The notes under the pieces: model-generated | What the model was told of the DNA's origin: nothing | Seen by the model: the letters and a program-made list of their open reading frames with translations, nothing else | Databases searched by the model: none | Source: Streptomyces shenzhenensis | Lineage (GTDB): Bacteria > Actinomycetota > Actinomycetes > Streptomycetales > Streptomycetaceae | Assembly (NCBI RefSeq): GCF_021462265.1 | Contig: NZ_JAJONF010000055.1 | Coordinates: 1-60,860, forward strand | Direction: 5' to 3' | DNA: 60,860 bases | Position numbers and translations under genes: made by a program | Part shown: positions 1-8,579 of the stretch, one piece after another | Numbering within the stretch: the stretch's first letter is position 1 | Layout: every line of letters begins with the position of its first letter

Positions 1-1
1 C

Positions 2-34
2 GTCGTCGACGACACCGCCGTCACGACCGGCTGA
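2..34 (+). CDS. 3' end of an upstream gene (partial)
   Basis: Frame 2 reads VVDDTAVTTG and then TGA at 32-34, just before a strong hairpin. This fits the last ten codons of a gene that starts outside the window. Nothing about function can be said from ten residues. The call rests only on the open frame and the terminator placed directly after it. Confidence 0.45.
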   Translation, partial: VVDDTAVTTG

Positions 35-53
35 CCCCTCCCGCGCACCGACC

Positions 54-90
54 GGATCCCGCACCCGGAAGCCGTCCGGGCGCGGGATCC
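54..90 (+). terminator. Intrinsic-type terminator hairpin
   Basis: The arms GGATCCCGC (54-62) and GCGGGATCC (82-90) are perfectly complementary. An inner CCCGG/CCGGG stem closes a 7-nt loop. There is no clear T run, as is common in Streptomyces. It follows the partial upstream gene. Confidence 0.7.
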
Positions 91-156
91 GTACGAGGGG
101 CGGACACGTCATATCGGCACCAAGGGTCCGTACCCCGACGGAAAGGCGGACACCTC

Positions 157-657
157 ATGCGCCGTACGACGTTCCACCGCGCGTCCCTCGCCACGGCGAG
201 CCTGCTCCTGCTGGCGGGCTGCGGCTCGCAGAGCGGGGGCGGGGACGAGGGCAGCGGCGCGGTGTCCCCGACACCGGCATCGCCCTCGGCGTCGGCCTCG
301 GCTCCGAGCACGGGTGGGTCCTCCGCCGGCTGCACGCCCGTGACCTCCGAACTCGCCGCCGCCGACAGCGGCCGTACCTTCTGCCTGGCCCAGGGCGGCA
401 CCCTGCGGATCACCCTGGACGGGACCGAGCGGCGCCCCTGGCAGAAGATCGCCACGGCCGGGGACACGGCCGCCCTCAAGGAGATCAACTACGGCTTCAT
501 GCTCCGCGGCGGCGACGCCGGATCCGCCTACCGCGCGGTGGCCGCCGGGACCGTCACCCTCTCCTCCACCCGCCCGCTGTGCGCCGAGCCCACCGCACCC
601 GGCCAGGCCTCCTGCAAGGGCCTCCAGGAGTGGCACGTCACCGTGCGGGTGAACTGA
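157..657 (+). CDS. Small secreted lipoprotein of unknown function
   Basis: A 166-residue protein with a type II signal peptide: basic start (MRRTTFHR), a hydrophobic stretch, and the lipobox LLAGC with the lipidated Cys near residue 22. A Ser/Gly/Pro/Ala-rich linker (about 25-55) follows, as is usual for actinobacterial surface lipoproteins. The remaining ~110 residues form a compact domain with three further cysteines that could form disulfides outside the cell. I do not recognise the family. ATG 157 follows GGAAAGG, an acceptable ribosome binding site. It is monocistronic and convergent with the next gene, with only a few bases between them. Confidence 0.8.
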   Translation: MRRTTFHRASLATASLLLLAGCGSQSGGGDEGSGAVSPTPASPSASASAPSTGGSSAGCTPVTSELAAADSGRTFCLAQGGTLRITLDGTERRPWQKIATAGDTAALKEINYGFMLRGGDAGSAYRAVAAGTVTLSSTRPLCAEPTAPGQASCKGLQEWHVTVRVN

Positions 658-660
658 GCC

Positions 661-1119
661 TCAGCCGGCCAGGTGCCGTACCTGGTCCCACAGCACCGGG
701 TCGACCACGCCCACCCGGCGCCGGAACTCCCACACCGCGATCTCCCGCAGCTCGTCCGTCTCCAGGAAGCTCGGCCGGCCCTGGGCGTCCCCGACCGAGC
801 CGGGCGGCAGCGGGATCACCCCGGCCTGCTCGTCGTGGTACTTGCTGGTGATCTTCGCGATCGTCGCCCGGTTGCCGCGCACGGCCAGCACCAGACAGGG
901 CCGGTCCTTGGCGCCGGGACCGTCCTCGTAGGGCACGTTGGCCCACCAGATGTCCCCGGGGTGGGGCCGTCCGGCCTGCTCGCGGGTGCCGCGCGGATGC
1001 CCCGGCGGCCTGGTGCGGTACCCGCGCGGACGGTGGCCTCTGCCCCAGCCGTCGACGAGCGTGGCGACCAGCGCCAGCAGGACGACTGCCGCGAGCGCGA
1101 GCCACCATGACGTGTCCAT
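661..1119 (-). CDS. PemK/MazF-family protein with N-terminal membrane anchor
   Basis: 152 residues. Residues ~1-22 are a hydrophobic helix (WWLALAAVVLLALVATL), followed by a basic linker. From about residue 52 the HPGDIWWANVPYED segment and a later KDRPCLVLAV strand match the start of the PemK/MazF beta-barrel fold, known for sequence-specific mRNA interferases. No antitoxin gene is adjacent. The membrane anchor is also unlike typical MazF toxins of ~110 residues, so this is more likely a stand-alone PemK-like protein of streptomycetes than an active toxin-antitoxin pair. Family assignment is fairly firm; activity is unknown. Confidence 0.75.
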   Translation of the reverse strand: MDTSWWLALAAVVLLALVATLVDGWGRGHRPRGYRTRPPGHPRGTREQAGRPHPGDIWWANVPYEDGPGAKDRPCLVLAVRGNRATIAKITSKYHDEQAGVIPLPPGSVGDAQGRPSFLETDELREIAVWEFRRRVGVVDPVLWDQVRHLAG

Positions 1120-1356
1120 AGGACGACGTTACCGGCGCGAGATAATCGATGCGCGCCCTTGCGCGATCCTGGTGCGCCCTCAGTCCAGCCGAACCGGTGA
1201 CAGCACAGGTGAGTTCGCCCACAACGGCCCCTGGCAGAGGAGCGACCCGCTCTTTTGCGCCTTACGCTCGACAAACCGCACGACCCCTGCTCACCCCTTT
1301 TCCCGACTCCAGTTCCCGGTTGTTCCGGGTATTCCGCCAGCGGAGGTTTCTGCTTC

Positions 1357-2109
1357 ATGAAGCTCACCGTCGTCGGCTGCTCGGGGTCGTTCCCGTCCGC
1401 GGAATCGGCCTGTTCGAGCTACCTCCTAGAGGCCGACGGCTTCCGGCTGCTCCTCGACATGGGCAACGGCGCCCTGGGCGAGTTGCAGCGCCACTGCGGT
1501 CTCTACGACCTCGACGCGATCTTCCTGAGCCATCTGCACGCCGACCACTGCATCGACATGTGCGCCTACTTCGTGGCGCGCTACTACCGGCACGACGGCG
1601 GCCCGTGCCCCCCGATCCCCGTCTACGGCCCCGAGGGCACCGAGCACCGGCTCACCACCGCCTACGCCGACACCCCCACCGCCTCCTCGATGAGCGAGGT
1701 CTTCGACTTCCACACGGTCAAGCCGTCCACGTTCGACATCGGCCCCTTCACGGTCCACACCGAGCGGCTCCGCCACCCCGTGGAGGCGTACGGCATCCGC
1801 GTCGAGCACGCCGGGAAGTCCCTGACGTACTCGGGCGACACCGGCGTCACCCCGGTGCTGGAGGACCTGGCCCGGGACACCGACCTGTTCCTGTGCGAGG
1901 CCGCCTTCACGCACGGCAAGGAGAACATCCCGGACCTGCACCTCAACGGCCGCGAGGCCGGCGAGGCCGCCGCCCGCGCCGGCGCCCGCAGGCTGGTCCT
2001 CACCCACATCCCGCCGTGGACCGACCCCGCCGTCAACCTCGCCGACGCCCGCGAGGTCTTCGACGGCCCCGTGGAACTCGCGGCGCCACGGGCGACGTAC
2101 GAGATCTGA
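1357..2109 (+). CDS. MBL-fold metallo-hydrolase (RNase Z-like)
   Basis: 250 residues, starting MKLTVVGCSG. The metal-binding motif HLHADH is at residues 59-64 (HxHxDH). Later conserved pieces are GDT (YSGDT), the acidic CEAAF and the final THIPPW histidine, giving a complete two-metal site of the metallo-beta-lactamase superfamily. Length and layout resemble the RNase Z/ElaC-like group that streptomycetes carry next to the nag genes. Substrate is not deducible. ATG 1357 is chosen because GGAGG sits at 1342-1346; the open frame extends further upstream but without a ribosome site. The gene converges on nagE2 across a shared terminator. Confidence 0.85.
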   Translation: MKLTVVGCSGSFPSAESACSSYLLEADGFRLLLDMGNGALGELQRHCGLYDLDAIFLSHLHADHCIDMCAYFVARYYRHDGGPCPPIPVYGPEGTEHRLTTAYADTPTASSMSEVFDFHTVKPSTFDIGPFTVHTERLRHPVEAYGIRVEHAGKSLTYSGDTGVTPVLEDLARDTDLFLCEAAFTHGKENIPDLHLNGREAGEAAARAGARRLVLTHIPPWTDPAVNLADAREVFDGPVELAAPRATYEI

Positions 2110-2140
2110 CGCGCGTACGGCGCTCAGGGCCGTACGACGA

Positions 2141-2168
2141 GAAGGCCCCCGCCGCGGCGGGGGCCTTC
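2141..2168. terminator. Bidirectional terminator between MBL gene and nagE2
   Basis: A near-perfect hairpin with GAAGGCCCCCGCC on one side and its complement on the other, with a loop of about 4 nt. It sits between two convergent stop codons and could serve both strands. Confidence 0.85.
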
Positions 2169-2187
2169 GTCACGAGTACTGCCGGAC

Positions 2188-3441
2188 TCACGCCTTCGTG
2201 AGGTCCTCGACCTCCTCCTCGGGCTCACGGCCCGGGGTGGGGAGATCGAAGCGGACGATGGCGAACCGGAAGACGACGTAGTAGACCGCGCCGAACACCA
2301 GGCCGATCGGGATGATCAGCCAGGGCTTGGTCGCCAGGTTCCAGTTGAGGGCGTAGTCGATGACGCCGGCCGAGAAGTTGAAGCCCGCGTGGACGCCCAG
2401 GCCCCAGGTGATCGCCATCGACAGGGCGGTCAGGACCGCGTGGATGACGTACAGGAGCGGGGCGATGAACATGAACGAGAACTCGATCGGTTCGGTCACA
2501 CCCGTCACGAAGGAGGTCAGCGCGAGCGAGATCATCATGCCCGTCACGGCCTTGCGGCGTTCGGGGCGAGCGGTGTGCGCCATGGCCATCGCGGCGGCGG
2601 GCAGACCGAACATCATGATCGGGAAGAAGCCGGACATGAACATACCGGCGGTCGGGTCGCCGTGCAGGAAGCGGTTGTAGTCGCCGTTGAAGACCTGTCC
2701 GGCCGCGTCCTTGAACGAGCCGAGCTGGAACCACGCCACGGTGTTCACGAACTGGTGCATGCCGATCGGGATCAGCGCACGGTTGACCAGGCCGAACAGG
2801 GCCGAGCCGAAGGCGCCGAGGCCGGTCATCCACTCGCCGAAACTGGTGATGCCGTCGCCGATGGGCCGCCAGACCAGGCAGAAGAAGACGCCGACCAGGG
2901 TGCCGACGAAGGCCATCAGGATCGGCACCAGACGGCGGCCGTTGAAGAAGCCGAGCCAGTCCACCAGCTTGGTCCGGTGGAAACGCTGCCACATCACGGC
3001 CGACAGCAGACCCATGACGATGCCGCCCAGGACGCCCGGGTTGTTGTACGTGGCCGCGACGATCTGGCCCTTCTCGATGTGCTGTTCCGTCAGCGGAAAC
3101 GCCTCGAGGACCTTGCTGTAGACCAGGAAGCCGACCAGCGCGGCCAAAGCCGTGGAACCGTCCGACTTCTTGGCGAAGCCGATGGCCACACCGATGCAGA
3201 ACAGCATCGGCAGACTGCCCGTGATGGCCCCGCCGGCGGCGTTGAAAACGGCCGCGACCTTGTCCCAGCCCAGGCCGTCCTTGCCGAAGATGTCGTCCTG
3301 GCCGAGCCGGACCATGATGCCCGCCGCCGGGAGCACGGCGATCGGTAGCTGGAGGCTGCGGCCGACCTTCTGCAGACCCTGGAACAGACCGGATCCCCGC
3401 TTTTTCGCGGGGGCCGCCATGGGCGCGGTGGCGGTGCTCAT
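2188..3441 (-). CDS. nagE2: N-acetylglucosamine PTS permease, EIIC
   Basis: 417 residues. Membrane EIIC component of the glucose-superfamily phosphotransferase system, which carries GlcNAc across the membrane while EIIB phosphorylates it. Hallmarks are the start motif GLFQGLQKVGRSLQLPIAVLP, many hydrophobic helices, the conserved EPIEFSFMFIAP loop and a final RFAIVRFDLPTPGRE segment. No EIIB or EIIA domain is fused. Start ATG 3441 is preceded by GGAGG; upstream residues in the open frame cover the operator and are not coding. Two DasR-type dre sites sit right upstream. In S. coelicolor the orthologous position (SCO2907) is the main GlcNAc permease; the equivalence here is inferred from order and sequence. 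Confidence 0.92.
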   Translation of the reverse strand: MSTATAPMAAPAKKRGSGLFQGLQKVGRSLQLPIAVLPAAGIMVRLGQDDIFGKDGLGWDKVAAVFNAAGGAITGSLPMLFCIGVAIGFAKKSDGSTALAALVGFLVYSKVLEAFPLTEQHIEKGQIVAATYNNPGVLGGIVMGLLSAVMWQRFHRTKLVDWLGFFNGRRLVPILMAFVGTLVGVFFCLVWRPIGDGITSFGEWMTGLGAFGSALFGLVNRALIPIGMHQFVNTVAWFQLGSFKDAAGQVFNGDYNRFLHGDPTAGMFMSGFFPIMMFGLPAAAMAMAHTARPERRKAVTGMMISLALTSFVTGVTEPIEFSFMFIAPLLYVIHAVLTALSMAITWGLGVHAGFNFSAGVIDYALNWNLATKPWLIIPIGLVFGAVYYVVFRFAIVRFDLPTPGREPEEEVEDLTKA

Positions 3442-3458
3442 AGACTTCCTCCGTCGGT

Positions 3459-3474
3459 GGTGGTCTACACCACT
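3459..3474. promoter_or_regulatory. DasR operator (dre) 1 upstream of nagE2
   Basis: GGTGGTCTACACCACT closely matches the known DasR-responsive element consensus (ACTGGTCTAGACCACT-like). The palindromic core is TGGTCTACACCA at 3461-3472. DasR is the GntR-family GlcNAc repressor of streptomycetes. The site ends 18 bp before the nagE2 start codon. Confidence 0.85.
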
Positions 3475-3475
3475 C

Positions 3476-3491
3476 AGTGGTGTAGACCTGT
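3476..3491. promoter_or_regulatory. DasR operator (dre) 2 upstream of nagE2
   Basis: AGTGGTGTAGACCTGT is a second dre-like palindrome, separated by one base from the first. A tandem pair suggests tight repression and possible cooperative binding. Confidence 0.8.
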
Positions 3492-3575
3492 TGTACACGA
3501 TGGGGGAGTTATAAGGAACCCGTCAATTCCGCAACCGCGGCGCTACGCGCTGTACGCCATGCGCCGACAGGCTGT

Positions 3576-4874
3576 TCAGGCCTTCGTGACGTCCTCCACT
3601 TCGTCCTCCGGTTCCCTGCCCGGCGTCTTCAGGTCGAACCGCGTGATGGCGAACCGGAAGATCACGTAGTAGACCGCCGCGAAGCACAGCCCGATCGGGA
3701 CGATCGCCCAAGGCCGCGTCGCCAGCTTCCAGTTGATGACGTAGTCGATGAGCCCCGCCGAGAAACTGAACCCGTCGTGCACCCCCAGCCCCCACGTCAC
3801 CGCCATCGACACCCCCGTCAGCACCGCGTGCGCCACGTACAGCAGCGGCGCGATGAACATGAACGAGTACTCGATCGGCTCGGTGATGCCGGTCACGAAC
3901 GACGTCAGCGCCACCGACAGCATCAGACCGCCGATCTCCTTGCGCCGGTGCGGCTTCGCGCAGTGCGTGATCGCGAGCGCGGCGGCCGGCAGCGCGAACA
4001 TCATGACCGGGAAGAACCCCGACGTGAACTGCCCCGCCTGCGGATCACCCGCCAGGAACATGTTGATGTCACCGTGCACCACCGTGCCGTCCGGCGTCGT
4101 GTAACTGCCGAACTGGAACCAGATGGGCACGTTCAGGAACTGGTGCAGCCCCACCACCAGCAGCGCCCGGTTCGCCACCCCGAACACCCCCGCGCCCCAC
4201 GCCCCCGCCCCGTGCAGCCAGTCGCTGAAGCTCTGCAGCCCGCCGCCGACCGGCGGCCAGACCCACAGGCACAGGATCGCGAACGCGATCGCGACGAACG
4301 ACATGATGATCGGCACCAGCCGCCGCCCGTTGAAGAACCCCAGCCAGTCCACCAGCCTCGTCCGGTGGTAACGGGCCCAGAAGAACGCGGTCAGCAGCCC
4401 CAGCGCGATCCCGCCGAAGACCCCCGGATTCTGGAACGTGAACGTCGACACCGTCCCGTCGCGCACCTGGCACCCGATCCCGGGCAGCGTCCTCGACCCG
4501 CCGGGACAGTCCTCCGGGAACTGGTGCAGCACCCCGTAATAGACGAGAAAGCCCGCCACGGCCGCCAGCGCCGTAGAACCGTCCGCCTTCTTCGCCATCC
4601 CGATCGCGACCCCGACACAGAACAGCAGCGGCAGTCCGATCGAACCGTCGAGCAGCGCGCCCCCCGCGCCCTTCATCACGCGGGAGAGCCCCGTCCAGCC
4701 AAGACCCTGGTCTCCGAACACGTCAGGCTGCCCCAGCCGGTTGAGGATGCCCGCCGCCGGCAGCACCGCGATCGGCAGCTGCAGGCTGCGGCCCATCTTC
4801 TGCAGCCCCTGGAAAAGAGCGTGCCACCGCTCCCGCGCGGGACCGACCGTACTGTCGGCGCTGTCGGCACTCAT
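3576..4874 (-). CDS. nagE1: N-acetylglucosamine-type PTS permease, EIIC paralogue
   Basis: 432 residues, clearly homologous to the neighbouring nagE2 (same GLQKMGRSLQLPIAVLP start, EPIEYSFMFIAP loop and RFAITRFDLKTPGRE end), so the pair arose by tandem duplication. It differs by an insertion of about 20 residues near 150-170 rich in Cys, Gly and Pro (CPGGSRTLPGIGCQV), probably a periplasmic loop. Start ATG 4874 has GGAGG upstream; earlier in-frame codons span the dre operator. It diverges from nagF. In S. coelicolor the corresponding gene is not the main GlcNAc carrier, so its substrate is left open. Confidence 0.88.
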   Translation of the reverse strand: MSADSADSTVGPARERWHALFQGLQKMGRSLQLPIAVLPAAGILNRLGQPDVFGDQGLGWTGLSRVMKGAGGALLDGSIGLPLLFCVGVAIGMAKKADGSTALAAVAGFLVYYGVLHQFPEDCPGGSRTLPGIGCQVRDGTVSTFTFQNPGVFGGIALGLLTAFFWARYHRTRLVDWLGFFNGRRLVPIIMSFVAIAFAILCLWVWPPVGGGLQSFSDWLHGAGAWGAGVFGVANRALLVVGLHQFLNVPIWFQFGSYTTPDGTVVHGDINMFLAGDPQAGQFTSGFFPVMMFALPAAALAITHCAKPHRRKEIGGLMLSVALTSFVTGITEPIEYSFMFIAPLLYVAHAVLTGVSMAVTWGLGVHDGFSFSAGLIDYVINWKLATRPWAIVPIGLCFAAVYYVIFRFAITRFDLKTPGREPEDEVEDVTKA

Positions 4875-4940
4875 GGACGCGTCCTCCGGGCCGCTCGGCT
4901 GTACCGCGGGACCGCCGCGGGGTTTGTCGACCGCCCACCA

Positions 4941-4956
4941 GCTGGTGTAGACCAGT
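4941..4956. promoter_or_regulatory. DasR operator (dre) between nagE1 and nagF
   Basis: GCTGGTGTAGACCAGT; its reverse complement ACTGGTCTACACCAGC is nearly the ideal dre consensus. It lies in the divergent region between nagE1 (start 4874) and nagF (start 5075), so a single site may control both. Confidence 0.88.
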
Positions 4957-5074
4957 CGGCAGACGGTTCCGCCGCGGTGCTCGCCATCATTCGGCACCCG
5001 CGGTACAGCCGCTCGCGAAGATGGGCCAACTGTGGGTTACTGCGACAAAGCGGTTCGGATCAGGGAGAAGGAAC

Positions 5075-5308
5075 ATGGCCAGCAAGGCTGAGAAGATCGT
5101 CGCCGGCCTCGGCGGAATCGAGAACATCGACGAGATCGAAGGCTGCATCACCCGGCTGCGCACCGAGGTCCACGACGCCTCCAAGGTCGACGACGCCGCC
5201 CTGAAGGCCGCAGGCGCCCACGGCGTCGTGAAGATGGGCACCGCCATCCAGGTCGTCATCGGCACCGACGCCGACCCGATCGCCGCGGAGATCGAAGACA
5301 TGATGTGA
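5075..5308 (+). CDS. nagF: PTS EIIB component for GlcNAc
   Basis: 77 residues, a stand-alone EIIB domain of the glucose family. The phosphorylated cysteine is Cys24 in EGCITRLRTEV, the diagnostic motif. EIIB takes phosphate from EIIA (Crr, encoded elsewhere) and passes it to the sugar bound by the EIIC partner NagE2. Start ATG 5075 follows GGGAGAAGG; a longer in-frame start at 5021 lacks a ribosome site. It diverges from nagE1 and is followed by a terminator. Confidence 0.92.
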   Translation: MASKAEKIVAGLGGIENIDEIEGCITRLRTEVHDASKVDDAALKAAGAHGVVKMGTAIQVVIGTDADPIAAEIEDMM

Positions 5309-5327
5309 GCCCCCCGGCACACCGCGA

Positions 5328-5360
5328 AAGGGGCTCTTCCCACCGGGGGAGGAGCCCCTT
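5328..5360 (+). terminator. Terminator after nagF
   Basis: AAGGGGCTC (5328-5336) pairs with GAGCCCCTT (5352-5360), and the stem can extend inward through TTCCC/GGGGA. It separates nagF from rph. Confidence 0.85.
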
Positions 5361-5386
5361 CGGCCGCTCCGGATAGGCTCGTCGCC

Positions 5387-6127
<741 letters not shown>

Positions 6128-6194
6128 AGGGAACCCAAAAAGCCGAGGTGCCACGGGGCAACCCCGGCGGCCGACCCCGCGTCCCTAACAACAC

Positions 6195-6223
6195 GGGCGC
6201 ACGGTACGTACAACCGTGCGCCC
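6195..6223 (+). terminator. Hairpin downstream of rph
   Basis: GGGCGCACGGT (6195-6205) pairs perfectly with ACCGTGCGCCC (6213-6223). It lies 18 bases before the ribosome site of the next gene, so it may end rph transcription or act as an attenuator for the lipoprotein gene. Confidence 0.7.
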
Positions 6224-6254
6224 GGCCAGCCACACCACGGGGAGGGACACCACC

Positions 6255-6665
6255 ATGGCCGCCAGCCGACGCCGACGCCGAGGCCGTCGCAGCACCGTCA
6301 TCGCCGCCGTGACCGCGGCCACCGCACTCACCACCGCCCTGCTCACCGGCTGCGACTCGGTGAACACGGCCCTGGACTGCGTCCGCACCGCCGACTCCAT
6401 CGCCGACAGCGTCACCGACCTCCAGCAGGCCGTGGAGAACGCCGCGAACGACCCCACCCAGACCGACGCCTCCCTCGACTCCATCCAGCAGAACCTCAGG
6501 AAGATCGGCGACAGGACCGACGACGCCGACGTCAACAAGGCGGTCGACAACCTCCAGCAGGCCGTGGACAACGTCCGCACGGCCGTCCGGAACGGCGACT
6601 CGACCCCCGACGTCACCCCGGTCACCGACGCGGCCGGCGAACTGACCAAGGTCTGCACGCCGTAA
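6255..6665 (+). CDS. Small alpha-helical lipoprotein
   Basis: 136 residues. Very basic start (AASRRRRRGRR), a hydrophobic segment and the lipobox LLTGC with Cys near residue 33. The mature part is almost wholly helical. It contains two similar DLQQAVENA / NLQQAVDNV heptad-like segments about 43 residues apart, suggesting an internal duplication or a helical hairpin. One Cys is near residue 41 and one near the C-terminus (KVCTP). Function unknown; surface-exposed by inference. Start ATG 6255 has GGAGGG 14 bases upstream. Confidence 0.8.
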   Translation: MAASRRRRRGRRSTVIAAVTAATALTTALLTGCDSVNTALDCVRTADSIADSVTDLQQAVENAANDPTQTDASLDSIQQNLRKIGDRTDDADVNKAVDNLQQAVDNVRTAVRNGDSTPDVTPVTDAAGELTKVCTP

Positions 6666-6698
6666 GCGGGCGTCCGGGCCCTTGGGATACTGCGTCTC

Positions 6699-7304
6699 AT
6701 GACGACCCGCCTGATCCTCGCCACCCGCAACGCCGGAAAGATCACCGAGCTGCACTCGATCCTCGCGGAGGCGGGGCTGCCCCACGAACTGGTGGGCGCG
6801 GACGCGTACCCCGACATCCCCGACGTCAAGGAAACAGGCGTCACCTTCGCCGAGAACGCCCTCCTCAAGGCCCACGCCCTCGCCCGGGCGACAGGCCTCC
6901 CGGCCGTCGCCGACGACTCCGGCCTCTGCGTCGACGTCCTGGGCGGCGCCCCCGGCATCTTCTCCGCCCGCTGGGCGGGCAGGCACGGCGACGACAAGGC
7001 CAACCTGGACCTGCTGCTCGCCCAGCTCGCCGACATCACCGAGGAACACCGGGGCGCCCACTTCGCGTGCGCGGCGGCGCTCGCACTGCCCGACGGGCGG
7101 GAGCGGGTGGTCGAGGGCCGACTGCGGGGAGTGCTTCGGCACGCGCCGACGGGCACGAACGGCTTCGGCTACGACCCGATCCTCCAGCCGGAGGGCGAGA
7201 CACGCACGTGCGCCGAGCTGAGCCCCGAGGAGAAGAACGCGATCAGCCACCGGGGGAAGGCGTTCCGGGCGCTGGTTCCGGTGGTGCGGGAGCTGTTGGG
7301 CTGA
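6699..7304 (+). CDS. rdgB: XTP/dITP diphosphatase (house-cleaning pyrophosphatase)
   Basis: 201 residues, full-length RdgB/HAM1 family. Hydrolyses non-canonical purine triphosphates (dITP, XTP) to monophosphates so they are not built into DNA or RNA. Motifs: LATRNAGKITEL (nucleotide contact), ENALLKA, the ADDSGL catalytic segment, GFGYDPI, and the closing NAISHRGKA. Order rph - lipoprotein - rdgB is common in streptomycetes. The coding bases just before the stop become GGTGCGGGAGCTG, with no overlap with the tRNA gene. Confidence 0.96.
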   Translation: MTTRLILATRNAGKITELHSILAEAGLPHELVGADAYPDIPDVKETGVTFAENALLKAHALARATGLPAVADDSGLCVDVLGGAPGIFSARWAGRHGDDKANLDLLLAQLADITEEHRGAHFACAAALALPDGRERVVEGRLRGVLRHAPTGTNGFGYDPILQPEGETRTCAELSPEEKNAISHRGKAFRALVPVVRELLG

Positions 7305-7312
7305 GAACGGGA

Positions 7313-7340
7313 GAGGGGCCGCCCGTGATGGTGGCCCCTC
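7313..7340 (+). terminator. Terminator after rdgB
   Basis: GAGGGGCC (7313-7320) and GGCCCCTC (7333-7340) form an 8-bp stem between rdgB and the convergent tRNA gene. Confidence 0.75.
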
Positions 7341-7345
7341 GTATG

Positions 7346-7430
7346 TGCGGTCGGTGGGACTCGAACCCACACGGGATTTCTCCCACGGGCACCTAAAACC
7401 CGCGCGTATCGCCTATTTCGCCACGACCGC
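7346..7430 (-). tRNA. tRNA-Leu (UAG)
   Basis: Read on the minus strand: acceptor GCGGTCG pairs with CGACCGC, with discriminator A at 7346. A long variable arm marks a class II tRNA, and the T arm contains GGTTCGAGTCC. The anticodon stem CGGGT/GCCCG encloses the loop TTTAGGT, giving anticodon UAG (7393-7395), which decodes CUA and related leucine codons. No CCA is encoded. This is not bldA, whose anticodon is UAA. Confidence 0.95.
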
Positions 7431-7433
7431 CTC

Positions 7434-7462
7434 AAAACGGGCAGCTTCGGAACTGCCGTTTT
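7434..7462. other. Hairpin abutting the tRNA 5' end
   Basis: AAAACGG(G)CAG and CTGCCGTTTT form a strong stem with an 8-base loop, only 3 bases upstream of the mature tRNA-Leu 5' end. It carries T runs on both strands, so it may be a terminator for transcription from either side, or part of the tRNA precursor leader. Confidence 0.6.
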
Positions 7463-7593
7463 GCTTGGCTCAGTCTACGGGGGCCACGCCTTCCTTCGTG
7501 CGGCTCCCCGGCACCAGGTGCTCGTGACCGCATGGCAGTTCGGGCACGGCAATCGCGTACGGAAGCCGGAAGCCGGAGGCCGGGTAAGAGGGA

Positions 7594-7626
7594 ACGGCCC
7601 GCACCGGGTCGCCCGGTGTGGGCCGT
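7594..7626 (-). terminator. Terminator after bcp
   Basis: A 15-bp near-perfect stem (ACGGCCCGCACCGGG against CCCGGTGTGGGCCGT, one G-T pair) with a 3-base loop, located 25 bases past the bcp stop. Confidence 0.85.
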
Positions 7627-7651
7627 CAGGGGTGGGTCGGGCGGTGGGGCC

Positions 7652-8119
7652 TCAGATGCCCAGGTCTTTGATGATCTTGGCGACGTGGCCGGTGGCGCGG
7701 ACGTTGTAGAGGGCGCGTTCGACCTTGCCCTGTTCGTCGACGATGATCGTGGAGCGGATGACGCCGAGGTAGGTCTTGCCGTAGTTCATCTTCTCGCCGT
7801 AGGCGCCGTACGCGTCGAGGACCTTCTTGTCGGGGTCGGCGAGGAGGGTGACCTTGAGGTTCTCCTTCTCGCGGAACTTGCCGAGCTTCTCCGGGGCGTC
7901 GGGGGAGATGCCGAGGACGTCGTAGCCGGCGTCGGCGAGGAGGGAGAGGTTGTCGGTGAAGTCGCACGCCTGCTTCGTGCAGCCTGGGGTGAGGGCCGCG
8001 GGGTAGAAGTAGACGATGACCTTGCGGCCCTTGTGGGCGGAGAGGGACACCTCGTTGCCGTCGGCGTCGGGGAGGGTGAAGTCGGGGGCTACGTCCCCGG
8101 GCTGGAGTCGCTCGCTCAT
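7652..8119 (-). CDS. bcp: Thioredoxin-dependent thiol peroxidase (Bcp/PrxQ)
   Basis: 155 residues, the usual length. An atypical 2-Cys peroxiredoxin that reduces hydrogen peroxide and organic hydroperoxides using thioredoxin. Peroxidatic Cys47 lies in TPGCTKQACDF and the resolving Cys52 five residues on, the PrxQ arrangement. The VIVYFYPAALTPGC strand and the later GISPDAPEKLGKF and DEQGKVERA segments are family hallmarks. Transcribed alone and divergently from the DUF3618 gene. Confidence 0.96.
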   Translation of the reverse strand: MSERLQPGDVAPDFTLPDADGNEVSLSAHKGRKVIVYFYPAALTPGCTKQACDFTDNLSLLADAGYDVLGISPDAPEKLGKFREKENLKVTLLADPDKKVLDAYGAYGEKMNYGKTYLGVIRSTIIVDEQGKVERALYNVRATGHVAKIIKDLGI

Positions 8120-8223
8120 CGCTCTAGCGTAACGGGGGGTCCTGACCGTGCGGCGGCGGCAAGAGCTGACAGACTGTCCAGAACAGGCAGTACGGCAGTA
8201 CGGCAGACTTCGGAGGGCCCACG

Positions 8224-8556
8224 GTGGCGGAGACGTCGGACACCAGAACCCCGGCGCAGATCGAGGCGGACATCACGCGCCGCCGCGAGGTGCTGGCCGA
8301 GACGCTGGACGAGATCGGGGTGCGCGTGCACCCGAAGACCATCGTCGGCGATGCGAAGGCCAAGGTCGCGGCCAACATCGATCACACGCTCGGGAGGGCC
8401 TACGTCCAGGTCAACCGGGTCGTGAGTGATGTGAAGGCCCAGTTCGTCGACGAGGAGGGCGCGCCGCGGCTGGAGCGGGTCGTGCCGGTCGCCCTCGTCG
8501 CCGTGGGAGTGGTCGGGCTGCTGGTCCTCAGCGGTACCCGGCGGCGCAAGAGCTGA
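8224..8556 (+). CDS. DUF3618 membrane-anchored protein
   Basis: 110 residues starting at GTG 8224. The N-terminal half carries the DUF3618 signature (TPAQIEADITRRREVLAETLDEI), a charged helix found in actinobacterial membrane-associated proteins. A basic helical linker follows, then a single membrane helix near the C-terminus (VALVAVGVVGLLVLSG) and a basic tail (RRRKS). The topology suggests a tail-anchored protein facing the cytoplasm. Molecular role unknown. Twenty-three bases separate it from the GroES-like gene, so the two probably form an operon. Confidence 0.85.
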   Translation: MAETSDTRTPAQIEADITRRREVLAETLDEIGVRVHPKTIVGDAKAKVAANIDHTLGRAYVQVNRVVSDVKAQFVDEEGAPRLERVVPVALVAVGVVGLLVLSGTRRRKS

Positions 8557-8579
8557 CCAGAGGCAGGTAGGTTCAAGGC

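Noticed and set aside
661..1119. Toxin-antitoxin pair with the PemK/MazF-like gene
   Set aside because: No antitoxin-sized gene is adjacent on either side, and the protein has a membrane anchor.
7346..7430. bldA (tRNA-Leu UAA)
   Set aside because: The anticodon reads UAG, not UAA.
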